64,000 nt of DNA from assembly GCA_009843505.1 (NCBI GenBank), contig VYDI01000028.1, forward strand, positions 1 through 64,000, written 5' to 3'. Position 1 is the stretch's first letter; each line of letters starts with the position of its first letter. Below, one piece after another: positions 1-8,967 of this stretch. The notes beneath the pieces are model-generated. The model searched no databases, had not been told where the DNA came from, and saw only the letters and a program-made list of their open reading frames with translations. The DNA is from Holophagales bacterium (GTDB taxonomy: Bacteria > Acidobacteriota > Thermoanaerobaculia > Multivoradales > Multivoraceae). The position numbers and the translations under genes were made by a program.

Positions 1-61
1 ATTCGAACCCCTGACCTACGGCTCCGGAGGCCGTCGCTCTATCCAGCTGAGCTACGGGCGC
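1..61 (-). tRNA. tRNA-Arg(CCG), 3' end cut by window edge
   Basis: On the minus strand the acceptor 5' side begins GCGCCCG at 61, followed by TA and a GCTC D-stem. The anticodon stem ACGGC/GCCGT encloses loop CTCCGGA, giving anticodon CCG (Arg). The T-arm GGTTCGAAT runs into position 1, so the 3' acceptor strand lies outside the window. It is first of four clustered tRNA genes. Confidence 0.93.
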
Positions 62-88
62 GCGAACGGAACGGTTTCGGAAACGAGA

Positions 89-165
89 TGGGGTGGATGA
101 GGGGACTTGAACCCCCAACCACTTGAACCACAATCAAGCGCTCTGCCAGTTGAGCTACATCCACC
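89..165 (-). tRNA. tRNA-His(GTG)
   Basis: Acceptor stem GTGGATG/CATCCAC, anticodon stem CTTGA/TCAAG with loop TTGTGGT, so anticodon GTG. An extra G at 165 (G-1) faces discriminator C at 92, the identity pair typical of bacterial tRNA-His. The 3' CCA is encoded in the DNA (91-89). Confidence 0.95.
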
Positions 166-196
166 AGACATCTTCGAACTCGAACTCTCAACGATC

Positions 197-273
197 TGGC
201 CTGCCTGGAGGGACTCGAACCCCCGACCCGCGGCTTAGAAGGCCGCCGCTCTATCCAGCTGAGCTACAGGCAG
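197..273 (-). tRNA. tRNA-Arg(TCT)
   Basis: Acceptor stem CTGCCTG/CAGGCAG, anticodon stem GCGGC/GCCGC with loop CTTCTAA, giving anticodon TCT (Arg, AGA/AGG codons). The discriminator is G and the CCA end is encoded at 199-197. Confidence 0.95.
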
Positions 274-322
274 GCGAAAGCGACAGCGACAGGTTAGCCG
301 AGGCCGAGGCTAGCGAGCGATA

Positions 323-396
323 TCGGGGCGCCCAGATTTGAACTGAGGACCCCCTGCGCCCAAGGCAGGTGCGCTACCAGACTGCGCCACGCCCCG
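323..396 (-). tRNA. tRNA-Pro(TGG)
   Basis: Acceptor stem CGGGGCG/CGCCCCG, anticodon stem CCTGC/GCAGG with loop CTTGGGC, giving anticodon TGG (Pro). The discriminator A at 323 is followed by TAT, so CCA is not encoded here, unlike the neighbouring His and Arg genes. Confidence 0.95.
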
Positions 397-459
397 ACAG
401 GCAAGGCGGCGAATGATAGCACCGCAGCTCGGACGAAGCCTCGTTCCCTTTGCTGGCAC

Positions 460-2787
460 CTACAGCACGTCGAGCGGGGCGTAGCGGCGAATCAGCTTCC
501 GCTTGCCGGCCTTGTCGAAGAAGACGGTCAGCTTCGCGTTCTCGCCCTCTCCGTCGAGCTGCAGGACGACGCCCTTGCCCAGGGTGGCATGGCGCACGAC
601 CGCGCCAGGTCGCAGGACGCCGGCGATCCGTTCGCTCGGCGGCTTGCGGCCGCGGCGGGCGGCGACGGGAGACGCGGCCCGGAAGGAACCAACTCCGGCG
701 GCGGCGCGGTCGGCGCCGAAGAAGCCGCGGGCTCCGGCGGTCCGCGGGCCGCCGTAGAGTTCCGCGCTCCGCGTGGTCTCGACCAGTTCCTCGGGCAGGT
801 CGGCGATGAAGGGCGAGGGTTGCTGGTCCTGGAACTGTCCGGCGACCATCCTGCGGCGGCTGAGGCTGAGGAACAGCCGCTGCTCGGCCCGGGTCATGCC
901 GACGTAGAGCAGCCGTCTCTCTTCCTCGATGTCCCTGGCCGCGAGGCCAGCGTGGAAGTGTGGGAGCAGACCGTCCTCGAGACCGGTCACGAAGACGGCC
1001 GGATACTCGAGGCCCTTGGCGCTGTGGAGCGTCATCACCGCGACGCCCAGCTCGGCGTTCAGGCCGTCCGTGTCGCTGACCAGGGAGACGTAGTCCAGGA
1101 AGTTCACGAGCGGGCTCACCGCCGGCTCGGTCTCCTCGTCGAAGAGCGTCGCTTCGCGGGCAGCCTCGCGCTGCCCGTTGCCGGCCGGGGTCGCGTTCCT
1201 CGCCGGAACGCCGGTCAGGCCGTGCAGGGTCTCGAAGTCGTGAGCCGACGACACGAGCTCGTTCAGGTTCTCGAGCCGTTCCTGGCCTTCCTCGTCGCCC
1301 TTGCCGTAGAGCGCCTCGAAGCCGGCGGCGACGATCACGCCCCGCACGAGTTCGGCCAGCGGCTGGCGCTCCGCCTCCCGGCGCAGCGCCTCGATCAGGC
1401 CGCGGAAGTTCCGGACCGCGCGCAGGCTGCGGGCCGGCAGTTCCTGCAGGGGGTCGAGCCGGATCGCGTCCCATAGCGAGTTGCCCATCCCGGCGGCGCG
1501 CTCGAGCAGCACCTGCTCGGTCCTGCCGCCGATGCCGCGTCGCGGCTGGTTCAGGATCCGGCGCAGGGACAGGTTGTCCTGCGGGTTGGCGATGACCCGA
1601 AGGTACGCGATCAGGTCCTTGACCTCCGCCCGCTCGTAGAACCGAACGCCGGCTACCAGGCAGTAGGGAATCTCGCCGCGCAGCAACTGGTCCTCGATCG
1701 CCCGGGTCTGCGCGTTCGTCCGCACCAGCACCGCCATGTCCCCGAACTCGAGCCCATCCGTGCGCAGCCCCGCCAACTGCCCCACGACCCAGCGCGCCTC
1801 GTCCTCGTGATCGCCGGCGAGGAAGAGCTGCAGCGGCTCGCCGGCGCCCTTGTCGGTCCAAAGGGTCTTGCCGCGGCGCTGTTCGTTGCGGGCGATGACG
1901 GCACCCGAGGCGTCCAGGATGTTCTGGGTCGACCGGTAGTTCCGTTCCAGCTTGCGAACGCTCCCGCCCGGGAAGTGATTCTCGAACCGGAGCAGATTGT
2001 CGAGTTCGGCCCCGCGCCAACCGTAGATGCTCTGGTCCTCGTCGCCGACCGCGGTCAGGCCCGAGACGGAACCGTCCGGGTCGAGCACCAGGTTCCTCAC
2101 CAGTTCAAGTTGGGCCGCGTTCGTGTCCTGGAACTCGTCGACGAGCAGGTGGCGGAAGCGTCCCCTGACCTGCGCGCCGACCTCCTCGTTCTCGCGCAGC
2201 AGGCGCACGGCGAGCGCGATCAGGTCGTCGAAGTCGACGCCGCCGGTCCGCCGCAGCTCGGCCTGGTAGCGGCGGAACACGGCCGCGACGTGACGGTCGA
2301 AGAAGTCCTCGGCCTCCTTCTCGAAGGCGGGCGGCGTGAGCAGGCGGTTCTTCGCTCCACTGATCCGCCCCTGGACCGCGCGCGGCTGGAACGCCTGTTC
2401 GTCCAGGTCCTCGGCCTTGAGCGACGCCTTGATCAGCCGTAGCTGGTCCGGCGCGTCGACGATCGCGAAGTCGGGACGCAGGCCCACGCGGTCGCCGTAC
2501 CGCCGCAGCAGGCGGACGCAGAAGCGGTGGAAGGTGCCGACGAAGACATTTGCATTGCCGCCAACCAGGTCGAGCGCCCGCCCGCGCATCTCGTCCGCCG
2601 CCTTGTTGGTGAAGGTGACGGCCGCGATCCGCCACGGCTCGACCTGCCGCTCGGCGATCAGCCAGGCGATCCGGTACGTGATGACTCTTGTCTTGCCCGA
2701 TCCGGCGCCGGCGACGACGAGCAACGGGCCGCCGTCGTGGGTGACCGCCGCGAGCTGTTCCGGGTTCAGGCGGGAACGGAAGTCCAC
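460..2787 (-). CDS. pcrA: UvrD/PcrA-type superfamily 1 DNA helicase
   Basis: ATP-dependent 3'-5' DNA helicase of the UvrD/PcrA/Rep family, which acts in excision repair and in clearing RNA polymerase or recombinase from DNA. About 775 residues, the usual family length. The Walker A motif AGAGSGKT lies at residues 26-33, the DEFQDTN Walker B/motif II is near residue 210, and QSIYGWRGA and the late motif TLHSAKGLEY follow. The C-terminal region (GAVVRHATLGKGVV) is the Tudor-like domain that PcrA/UvrD use to bind RNA polymerase. I chose the GTG at 2787 because it lies 4 nt after the glmU stop and leads straight into the conserved NPEQLAAV motif; longer readings enter glmU. Probably co-transcribed with glmU. 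Confidence 0.95.
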   Translation of the reverse strand: MDFRSRLNPEQLAAVTHDGGPLLVVAGAGSGKTRVITYRIAWLIAERQVEPWRIAAVTFTNKAADEMRGRALDLVGGNANVFVGTFHRFCVRLLRRYGDRVGLRPDFAIVDAPDQLRLIKASLKAEDLDEQAFQPRAVQGRISGAKNRLLTPPAFEKEAEDFFDRHVAAVFRRYQAELRRTGGVDFDDLIALAVRLLRENEEVGAQVRGRFRHLLVDEFQDTNAAQLELVRNLVLDPDGSVSGLTAVGDEDQSIYGWRGAELDNLLRFENHFPGGSVRKLERNYRSTQNILDASGAVIARNEQRRGKTLWTDKGAGEPLQLFLAGDHEDEARWVVGQLAGLRTDGLEFGDMAVLVRTNAQTRAIEDQLLRGEIPYCLVAGVRFYERAEVKDLIAYLRVIANPQDNLSLRRILNQPRRGIGGRTEQVLLERAAGMGNSLWDAIRLDPLQELPARSLRAVRNFRGLIEALRREAERQPLAELVRGVIVAAGFEALYGKGDEEGQERLENLNELVSSAHDFETLHGLTGVPARNATPAGNGQREAAREATLFDEETEPAVSPLVNFLDYVSLVSDTDGLNAELGVAVMTLHSAKGLEYPAVFVTGLEDGLLPHFHAGLAARDIEEERRLLYVGMTRAEQRLFLSLSRRRMVAGQFQDQQPSPFIADLPEELVETTRSAELYGGPRTAGARGFFGADRAAAGVGSFRAASPVAARRGRKPPSERIAGVLRPGAVVRHATLGKGVVLQLDGEGENAKLTVFFDKAGKRKLIRRYAPLDVL

Positions 2788-2791
2788 GCCG

Positions 2792-4171
2792 TCACCGGGG
2801 CCGGCGCTTGATGTTCTTCTGGCGCGCCCGCCCGACCGCGAGCGTCTCCTCAGGCACGTCCTTCGTGATGACCGATCCCGCACCGGTGTACGCCCCGGCG
2901 CCGATCTCGACGGGCGCCACCAGGATGCAGTCGCTGCCGACGAAGGCGCCCTCGCCGATCACCGTGCGGCTCTTCTTCTTGCCGTCGTAGTTGCAGGTGA
3001 TGACCCCGGCGCCGATGTTGGCGCCGGCGCCCACCGAGGCGTCGCCCAGGTAAGCGAGGTGGGACGCCTTGACTCCGGGGCCCAGCGTCGCCTTCTTGAC
3101 CTCGACGAAGTTGCCGACCTTGGCGCCGTCCTCGAGCACGGCCTCCGGCCGCAGGCGGGCGAAGGGGCCAATCGTGCAGTCCGAGGCGACGCGCGCGCCG
3201 TCGAGCACCGAGTAGGGCAGCACCTCGACGCCGTCGTCGAGGACGCTGTCGCGGATCCACGCGCCGCTGTGGACGGTGCAGCCGCTCCCCACGCTGGAGG
3301 CGCCGAGCAGAGTGACGTTCGGGTGCAGTACCGAGTCGACGCCGACGGTGACGCCGGCATCGATCCAGACGGTCTCCGGGTCGAGGACGGTGACGCCCGC
3401 CGCCAGCAGGCCATCGACGGCACGCCGGTAGAAGACGCGCTGAACCGCGGCGAGATCGGCGCGCGAGTTGACTCCCAGCGCCTCCGAGGCGTCCTCGAGC
3501 CGCACCGCCGCCACCGGATGCTCCCGGGCGGCGGCCGAGACGGCCTCGGTCAGGTAGAACTCGCCCCGGGCGTTGGAGGCATCGACCTTCTCGAGCCACT
3601 CGAAGATCTCAGGAACCGGGAGCGCGTAGTGACCGGCGTTGACCGTGCGGAGCGCGAGCGTGTCCTCGTCGGCGTCCGCCGCCTCGACGATCCGGACGAG
3701 GCGATCTCCCTCACGGGCTACGCGACCAAGACTCCCCGGCTCGGGAAGGTCGGCGACCGCGAGGCTGCCCCAGCCGGCTGCCGCGGCCTCGAGCAGGGCG
3801 GACAGGGTTCCCGGGCGAACCAGGGGCGCGTCGCCGGAGAGAACCAGGGCCAGCCCCTCGGAGCGCAGAACCCCGCGAGCCATTGACAGCGCGTGTCCCG
3901 TGCCCCGTTGCTCCGGCTGCTCCACCCAGACGATGTCGCCAGCGCCGGCGCTGTCGAGCACCGAACGGACCTGGTCGGCCCCGCTCCCGACGACGACGCA
4001 GATCGGCGCGCAGCCCACCTCCCGCGCGGCCTGAACGACCCAGGACACGAGCGGCCTGCCGCCCACCCCGTGAAGGACCTTCGGCTGTTCCGAACGGAGC
4101 CGCTTGCTGTGACCGGCAGCGAGGACGACGGCCGCGGCGTTGCCGGACGTCAACTCAGTCGCTGTCGTCAT
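2792..4171 (-). CDS. glmU: bifunctional N-acetylglucosamine-1-phosphate uridyltransferase / glucosamine-1-phosphate acetyltransferase
   Basis: Makes UDP-GlcNAc from glucosamine-1-phosphate, acetyl-CoA and UTP, the precursor of peptidoglycan and lipid A. The 459-residue protein has the full two-domain layout. The N-terminal pyrophosphorylase has the nucleotide loop LAAGHSKRLRSEQPKVLH, a variant of the usual LAAGxGTRM form. The C-terminal left-handed beta-helix has hexapeptide repeats and the acetyltransferase segment SHLAYLGDASVGAGANIGAG followed by TCNYDGKKK. The ATG overlaps the end of the upstream TPR-like gene by 17 bp, and the helicase gene follows 4 nt after the stop, so the three look like one operon. 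Confidence 0.97.
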   Translation of the reverse strand: MTTATELTSGNAAAVVLAAGHSKRLRSEQPKVLHGVGGRPLVSWVVQAAREVGCAPICVVVGSGADQVRSVLDSAGAGDIVWVEQPEQRGTGHALSMARGVLRSEGLALVLSGDAPLVRPGTLSALLEAAAAGWGSLAVADLPEPGSLGRVAREGDRLVRIVEAADADEDTLALRTVNAGHYALPVPEIFEWLEKVDASNARGEFYLTEAVSAAAREHPVAAVRLEDASEALGVNSRADLAAVQRVFYRRAVDGLLAAGVTVLDPETVWIDAGVTVGVDSVLHPNVTLLGASSVGSGCTVHSGAWIRDSVLDDGVEVLPYSVLDGARVASDCTIGPFARLRPEAVLEDGAKVGNFVEVKKATLGPGVKASHLAYLGDASVGAGANIGAGVITCNYDGKKKSRTVIGEGAFVGSDCILVAPVEIGAGAYTGAGSVITKDVPEETLAVGRARQKNIKRRPR

Positions 4172-4658
4172 GGACGAGGCTCAGGAAGCGCTCGTCTTCG
4201 TTGAGGGAAGCGAAGTCCGCGTCGTGAAACGCCCGCACGCGGTTCGTCGAATCCAGCTCGACCGCCTTCGCGAGTGAGTCGAGCGCTGGCTTCGTTTCGC
4301 CCAGCAGCGCGCGGATACAGGAGGCGAGGTAGACGAAGCGACCGTCCCTGGTGCGCGAGCCCGCCGTGCAGATCTTCAGGGCGCCCTCCAGGTCGCCGTC
4401 GTTTCGGGCCATGACGGCCTCGAGAAACGCGTCGTTGCCCTTTCCGTCCTGCGACGCTTCGGCCCGGTCGCAGGCCGCGAGGTAGTCCCCGGCGCGGCTC
4501 GTGAGCCGGCTCTCCGCCCCCGCGGCGATCACCGCTTCGAACTCGGACCGCGCTTCCGCGATCCGATCCGCGTGGAACGCCTCGATCCCGGCTTCCAGCT
4601 TCTTCAACACGGCGTCCACCGCCTGCGACCGCGCCTCCTGCCCAGCCCCGCTACTCAC
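4155..4658 (-). CDS. small TPR-like protein of unknown function
   Basis: A 167-residue soluble protein with no signal peptide or membrane segment. It is built of helical repeats (residues about 15-60 and 75-140) with a C-terminal stretch ELDSTNRVRAFHDADFASL, the pattern seen at the end of many bacterial TPR arrays. The start is GTG at 4658, about 10 nt after a GGAGG ribosome binding site, unlike the leaderless starts common elsewhere in the window. It overlaps glmU by 17 bp and is probably first gene of the TPR-glmU-pcrA operon. No enzymatic motif is visible. Confidence 0.75.
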   Translation of the reverse strand: MSSGAGQEARSQAVDAVLKKLEAGIEAFHADRIAEARSEFEAVIAAGAESRLTSRAGDYLAACDRAEASQDGKGNDAFLEAVMARNDGDLEGALKICTAGSRTRDGRFVYLASCIRALLGETKPALDSLAKAVELDSTNRVRAFHDADFASLNEDERFLSLVHDDSD

Positions 4659-4709
4659 GATCGACTACCTCCACCTCGACGCCCTACCGGCCATTCGGAA
4701 TGCGCAACC

Positions 4710-5276
4710 CTAGCGCATTGGAATGTAGTCCTCCCGAAGCAGCGCGTAGAGGTAGTGGTCGGTGCGACGTCCCTGCAGAACGAAGTAGGAACGGAGCTTG
4801 CCTTCGCGCACGAATCCCAGCTTCTCCAGCACCTTGCGGGAGGCGTCGTTGTCGATCGCGCAGCGGGCCTCCAGGCGCTCCAGCGGCGTTCGCAGCAGGA
4901 GCTCCGGCAGCAACTGGCCGAGCGCGGCCGTCATCGTGCCGCGGCCGTGATGCCGTGTCGCCAGAGCGTAGCCGAGCTCTCCCAGCCCGTGCTCCCAGTT
5001 CACGACCGCCAGAGTGACCCAGCCCGATCGTTCGCGGTCGGCTTCGATCATCCAGGTGTAGCGGTCGCCGCGACCGCGGTAGAGGTCCCTGGGGCGCTGC
5101 GCCGCCAGGTCTGCGCGCAGCCTGGCAACGGACACGTTGTGGAGCGGCTGGTAGCGGCGCACGGCGGGTTCGGCGCGCCAGCGACGCAGGAACGCCGCAT
5201 CCGAAGGCTGCGCCGGCCGCACGACGACCTGGACGACGGGAGGAGGCGGTGGATGACGTGTCAGGGGGCTGGTCAT
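4710..5276 (-). CDS. GNAT-family N-acetyltransferase (RimJ/RimL-like)
   Basis: A GNAT acetyltransferase that would move an acetyl group from acetyl-CoA to an amine; the substrate cannot be read from sequence. The fold is recognisable from VRPAQPSDAAFLRRW at the N terminus, the acetyl-CoA loop ELGYALATRHHGRGTMTAAL in the middle and the late motif CAIDNDASRKVLEKLGF, typical of the RimJ/RimL protein/ribosomal N-acetyltransferase subgroup. I start at ATG 5276, 7 nt past the glycosyltransferase stop; an in-frame GTG at 5300 would overlap that gene. Same strand as, and probably coupled to, the GT2 gene. Confidence 0.85.
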   Translation of the reverse strand: MTSPLTRHPPPPPVVQVVVRPAQPSDAAFLRRWRAEPAVRRYQPLHNVSVARLRADLAAQRPRDLYRGRGDRYTWMIEADRERSGWVTLAVVNWEHGLGELGYALATRHHGRGTMTAALGQLLPELLLRTPLERLEARCAIDNDASRKVLEKLGFVREGKLRSYFVLQGRRTDHYLYALLREDYIPMR

Positions 5277-5283
5277 CGCCGGT

Positions 5284-6771
5284 CTACGTGGTTCCGGCAC
5301 GCCGCCCCAGCCGGGGCAGGGCGCCGCCGAGGGCGATCAGGCTATACCCCTGGGCGAACAGGTAGAGAAAAGGCAGGGACCACCAGCGCCCGTAGAGACC
5401 CGCGGCGGCGACGCAGACCCAGAAGTAGAGGGCCAGCGTCGCTTCGCCCCAGAGACTCCATACCGCTCCCGACCGGTAGAGCGCCGGCGGGTTGCCGGCG
5501 GCCGCCGGGATCTTCGGCGTACGGGCGAAGACGCCGCCGCGGCGCAACAGTCCGCTGATCGTCGCGGCCGAGTTGCTGAGCGACAGGCCGATACCGATGG
5601 ACATGGCGAGCGGCACGTCGAACCAGAACCTGGATCCGCGCCGCCCGGCCCGGCGCTGGCCGGCGGCGTAGCAACCGGCTACCGCCACCGTCCCTAGCAG
5701 AAACAGCGGCGCGTCGATCCACAGCAGCAGGTGCGGCGACTCCTGCCGCTCCAGGATCGCCGGCAACAGGAGGAGCCCGAGAGCCACGAGCAGGGGGTAG
5801 CAGATGCCCGAGGTGAGGTGCGCGGCCGCCGCCAGCTTGACCCGCGGCCTCGCCGCGCTGCGCAGGATGCGCCCGAGGAGCTTGCGCATCGTCTGAGCCG
5901 ATCCCCGGGCCCAGCGGTGCTGCTGGCTCTTGAAGTCGTTGACCTGGGCCGGCAACTCCGCCGGCACCGCGAGGTCCGTCCTCAGCATGAAGCGCCATCC
6001 GGCGAGCTGCGCCCGGTAGGAGAGATCGAGGTCCTCGGTCAGCGTGTCGACCTGCCAGCCCCCCGCGTCCTCAATCGCGCGTCGCCGCCATACGCCCGCG
6101 GTGCCGTTGAAGTTGAAGAAGCAACCTGCCCGGTACCGGGCCGCCTGCTCGACCAGGAAGTGGCCGTCCAGCAGCACCGCCTGGGCCCGGGTCAGAAGCG
6201 AGTCCTTGCGGTTCATGTGGCCCCAGCACGCCTGGACCATGCCCAGCCCCGGATCGCGGAAGGCCGGCACCGTCCGCCGCAGGAAGTCCGGTTCCGGCAC
6301 GAAGTCGGCATCGAAGATCGCGATCAGTTCCCCCCGCGCCTGCTCCAGGCCGGCGGCGAGAGCGCCCGCCTTGAAGCCCTCCCGGTCCTTCCGCCGCAGG
6401 TGCCTAATGGTCGGCAGCAGCCCTTTCCGCGCTGACGCCCGGGCGAGCTCCGCCTCGACCCGGTCGGCGGTGTCGTCGGTCGAATCGTCGAGGATCTGGA
6501 CTTCGAGGCGATCCGCGGGGTAGTCGAAGTCGAGAACGGCGGCGATCAGCCGGGGGGCGACGTAGCGCTCGTTGTAGATCGGCAGCTGGACGGTGACCAG
6601 GGGCCACACGACGTCCCCTTGCGCGCTATCTTGGACGTCAGCGGAGTCCGCGCCGTCATCATCGCCGTCGACCGGCGATCGCGACAGGCGAAGCACCAGG
6701 AGCAGGACCAGCCGATGCAGTCCGTAGAGAGCGAGCGTACCGAGAACGGCGTAGTAGACCGGCAAGAGCAC
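5284..6771 (-). CDS. membrane-bound family 2 glycosyltransferase (cellulose/mannan synthase-like)
   Basis: Processive-type GT2 enzyme of about 495 residues. An N-terminal membrane helix is followed by a GT-A domain with ILDDSTDD, the metal-binding DADFVPEPD, the acceptor-site TEDLDLSYRAQ and the QQHRWARG (QxxRW) motif diagnostic of cellulose-synthase-like enzymes. Several membrane helices follow. Product unknown; an envelope or exported beta-glycan is plausible. A longer open frame to 7062 exists, but its first 97 residues are low-complexity antisense of the divergent gene. I start at GTG 6771 because a TATCGT hexamer lies 8 nt upstream, matching the leaderless pattern seen elsewhere here. 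Confidence 0.9.
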   Translation of the reverse strand: MLLPVYYAVLGTLALYGLHRLVLLLVLRLSRSPVDGDDDGADSADVQDSAQGDVVWPLVTVQLPIYNERYVAPRLIAAVLDFDYPADRLEVQILDDSTDDTADRVEAELARASARKGLLPTIRHLRRKDREGFKAGALAAGLEQARGELIAIFDADFVPEPDFLRRTVPAFRDPGLGMVQACWGHMNRKDSLLTRAQAVLLDGHFLVEQAARYRAGCFFNFNGTAGVWRRRAIEDAGGWQVDTLTEDLDLSYRAQLAGWRFMLRTDLAVPAELPAQVNDFKSQQHRWARGSAQTMRKLLGRILRSAARPRVKLAAAAHLTSGICYPLLVALGLLLLPAILERQESPHLLLWIDAPLFLLGTVAVAGCYAAGQRRAGRRGSRFWFDVPLAMSIGIGLSLSNSAATISGLLRRGGVFARTPKIPAAAGNPPALYRSGAVWSLWGEATLALYFWVCVAAAGLYGRWWSLPFLYLFAQGYSLIALGGALPRLGRRAGTT

Positions 6772-6772
6772 G

Positions 6773-6785
6773 TACGCTGACGATA
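6773..6785. promoter_or_regulatory. back-to-back -10 elements for two divergent glycosyltransferase genes
   Basis: TACGCT (6773-6778, +) ends 6 nt before ATG 6785. TATCGT (complement of 6780-6785, -) ends 8 nt before GTG 6771. Only 13 bp separate the two starts, so both transcripts would be leaderless or nearly so. Confidence 0.5.
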
Positions 6786-8212
6786 TGGCAAGGGAACGAG
6801 GGCTCGGAGCGGTGGCGGCGGCCGTGTGGCCGCTGCTCGCCTGCTTCGCCGGGCTGCTCGCGCTCGACCGCGCGGGGTTCGATCCCGCCCCGGGCGCCGC
6901 GGGCGCTGGCGTCCTCTTCCTGCTGGTGCTGCTCCTGGCGTTCGGCGCGCTGTGGTGGGGGCTGCGGCGTCTGGGTGCGGCGACGGGCTCGCGGAGCGAC
7001 GTTCCGGCGGCGGGCGTGCTGGCGGTGGCCGTCCTGCTCCGCCTGCTCGCTCTGCCCCTCACGCCGAGCCTCTCCGACGATGTCTACCGGTACGTGTGGG
7101 ACGGACGGGTCGCCGCCTCGGGAGCGAACCCGTACCTCCTGACGCCGGACGACGAGAGCCTCGCCGGGTTGCGCGACGACTCGTGGAGGAAGACCGCGCA
7201 TCGGGACGTCGCCACGGTGTATCCGCCGCTGGCGCTGGGGACGTTCGCCGCCGCCGCGATGCTGCCGCGGCCTCTGCTCGGGTACAAGCTGGCGCTTGCC
7301 GCCGTGGACCTGGCCGGTTGCGCGCTGCTGCTGTTGCTCGCTCGGCGTCGCGGCAATGCCTGGATAGCCCTCGCCTACGTCTGGAATCCGTTGCTTGTCG
7401 TCGAGGGGGCCGGCATGGGGCATGTCGACGTGCTGGGGGCTTCGCTGGTCATCGGCTGTGTGTGGTTGCTGTCGGGTGGCGGGCGGCGGGGACGCCGGGG
7501 CACCCAGTGGGTGGTGGCCGGGGTGGTCGGTGCGCTTGCTGTGCTGGCCAAACTCGTGCCTCTGGCGGTGCTGCCGCTCTGGTGGCGGCGGGCCGGTGGC
7601 CGGCAGAGGCGGCGCTTTGCGGTTGGCGCCGTCTCGCTGCTTCTGCCGGCGACAGTCGCCGTGCTGGTCTGGACCGGCCGCGTTCCGCCCGGCCTGGTCG
7701 AGTACGCGCTGCGCTGGGAGTACAACGGCCCTCTCTACGAGCCGTTGTGGCGCGTGATCGGCGCGCTTCGGCTCGACCTGGCCGCTTCCGGGATCGTCCA
7801 CGTCGTCCGGGTGATCTTCGGTGGCGACATCGAGGCGACGCCCTGGAGCACGCTCTACTCCTACGCCTATCCCCAGTTCCTGGCCCGCGTCGGGCTCCTG
7901 GCCGCCGGCGCCGTGCTCTGGCTTCGTCTCTGGCGGCGGCGCCCCGGACCGGTCCGGGCGGCGTTCGGAGCCTTCGCCCTCGTGCTCCTGATGAGCCCCA
8001 CGTTCTACCCCTGGTACCTGATCTGGGTCCTCCCCTGGGCCGCGTTGACCGGCGCCCGCGCCGTCCTCGTGCTTTCCGCGACCCTGCCTCTGGCCTATCT
8101 TCCCGCCGTGACCGGATTGCCGTACTTTCCCTGGGTCTACAGCGCAATCTGGCTGCCGCCGCTGATTCTGCTCGTGCTTGAGCGCCGACGCCCTGAGCCC
8201 CCGTCACCATGA
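6785..8212 (+). CDS. polytopic GT-C-type glycosyltransferase (GT87/MptB-like)
   Basis: A 475-residue integral membrane protein with about a dozen hydrophobic helices. The first extracytoplasmic loop carries SDDVYRYVWDGRVAASGANPY, the acidic loop motif typical of GT-C enzymes that use polyprenyl-phosphate sugars (mannosyltransferase/GT87-like). The matching TFYPWYLIWVLPW segment lies near the C terminus. Donor and acceptor are unknown. It diverges from the GT2 gene, suggesting joint work on a surface glycan. The stop overlaps truA by ATGA. Confidence 0.8.
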   Translation: MARERGLGAVAAAVWPLLACFAGLLALDRAGFDPAPGAAGAGVLFLLVLLLAFGALWWGLRRLGAATGSRSDVPAAGVLAVAVLLRLLALPLTPSLSDDVYRYVWDGRVAASGANPYLLTPDDESLAGLRDDSWRKTAHRDVATVYPPLALGTFAAAAMLPRPLLGYKLALAAVDLAGCALLLLLARRRGNAWIALAYVWNPLLVVEGAGMGHVDVLGASLVIGCVWLLSGGGRRGRRGTQWVVAGVVGALAVLAKLVPLAVLPLWWRRAGGRQRRRFAVGAVSLLLPATVAVLVWTGRVPPGLVEYALRWEYNGPLYEPLWRVIGALRLDLAASGIVHVVRVIFGGDIEATPWSTLYSYAYPQFLARVGLLAAGAVLWLRLWRRRPGPVRAAFGAFALVLLMSPTFYPWYLIWVLPWAALTGARAVLVLSATLPLAYLPAVTGLPYFPWVYSAIWLPPLILLVLERRRPEPPSP

Positions 8213-8967
8213 AGTACCGCCTGCTGATCGCCTACGACGGGTCGGACTACGCCGGCTGGCAGCGCCAGGACAACGCCCTGGCCGTGCAGCAGGTCGTGGA
8301 GGAAGCCGTGGCGGCGGTGGCGGGCCGGAACGTCACCGTCCATGGCGCCGGACGCACCGACGCCGGCGTCCACGCCGCCGGACAGGCGGCACATCTCGAT
8401 CTCCCGGCCGGATCCCTCCCGTCCGGCGGGACTCGCCGGGCGCTCGTCCACGGCGTGAACCACCATCTCCCGGCAGCGATCCGGGTGCTTGCCGCCGACG
8501 CCGTCGACGACTCGTTTCACGCCCGCAAGAACGCGTCGTTCAAGGTCTACGGCTACCGGCTCTGCACCGCGCCGGTGATCGATCCGTTCCGGGCGCCCTT
8601 CGTGGTCCCGGCGCCGCGAAGACTCGATCTCGAGTCGATGAAGTCAGCGGCCTCTCTGGTCCGCGGGAGGCACGACTTCTCGGCCTTCGCCAAGGCCGGC
8701 GGCAGCCACGGCACCACGGTGCGGACGATTCACGAAGCCGGATGGACCGAACAGGGAGACGAGATCCGGTTCCGCGTCGCCGGCGACGGGTTCCTGCGCG
8801 GCATGGTCCGCGCCCTGGTGGGCACGACCCTGGAGGTCGGCCTCGGCCGCCGGTCGCTGGACGAGATTGCGACGCTGCTTTCCGGTCGGCCGCGCGCCGA
8901 GGCGGGCCCGAACGCTCCCGCGCGGGGCCTCTGTCTGGAGCGCGTGGAATACGATCACGGCAAATGA
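8209..8967 (+). CDS. truA: tRNA pseudouridine(38-40) synthase TruA
   Basis: Converts uridines 38-40 of the tRNA anticodon arm to pseudouridine. The 252-residue length is normal. The catalytic aspartate lies in GAGRTDAGVHA (residues about 47-57) after the RLLIAYDGSDYAGWQRQ start, and later conserved blocks FHARKNASFKVYGYRL and FLRGMVRALVGT are present. The ATG sits in a 4-nt ATGA overlap with the preceding membrane glycosyltransferase and the stop overlaps cdsA in the same way, so translation is probably coupled. Confidence 0.97.
   Translation: MKYRLLIAYDGSDYAGWQRQDNALAVQQVVEEAVAAVAGRNVTVHGAGRTDAGVHAAGQAAHLDLPAGSLPSGGTRRALVHGVNHHLPAAIRVLAADAVDDSFHARKNASFKVYGYRLCTAPVIDPFRAPFVVPAPRRLDLESMKSAASLVRGRHDFSAFAKAGGSHGTTVRTIHEAGWTEQGDEIRFRVAGDGFLRGMVRALVGTTLEVGLGRRSLDEIATLLSGRPRAEAGPNAPARGLCLERVEYDHGK

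Noticed and set aside
374..2020. 548-residue minus-strand frame inside the helicase gene
   Set aside because: Arg/Gly/Pro-rich shadow frame of the UvrD/PcrA gene, typical of high-GC DNA, with no motif.
6772..7062. 97-residue N-terminal extension of the GT2 gene
   Set aside because: Low-complexity Arg/Ser/Ala/Pro sequence antisense to the divergent membrane glycosyltransferase; GTG 6771 has a well-placed -10 element.
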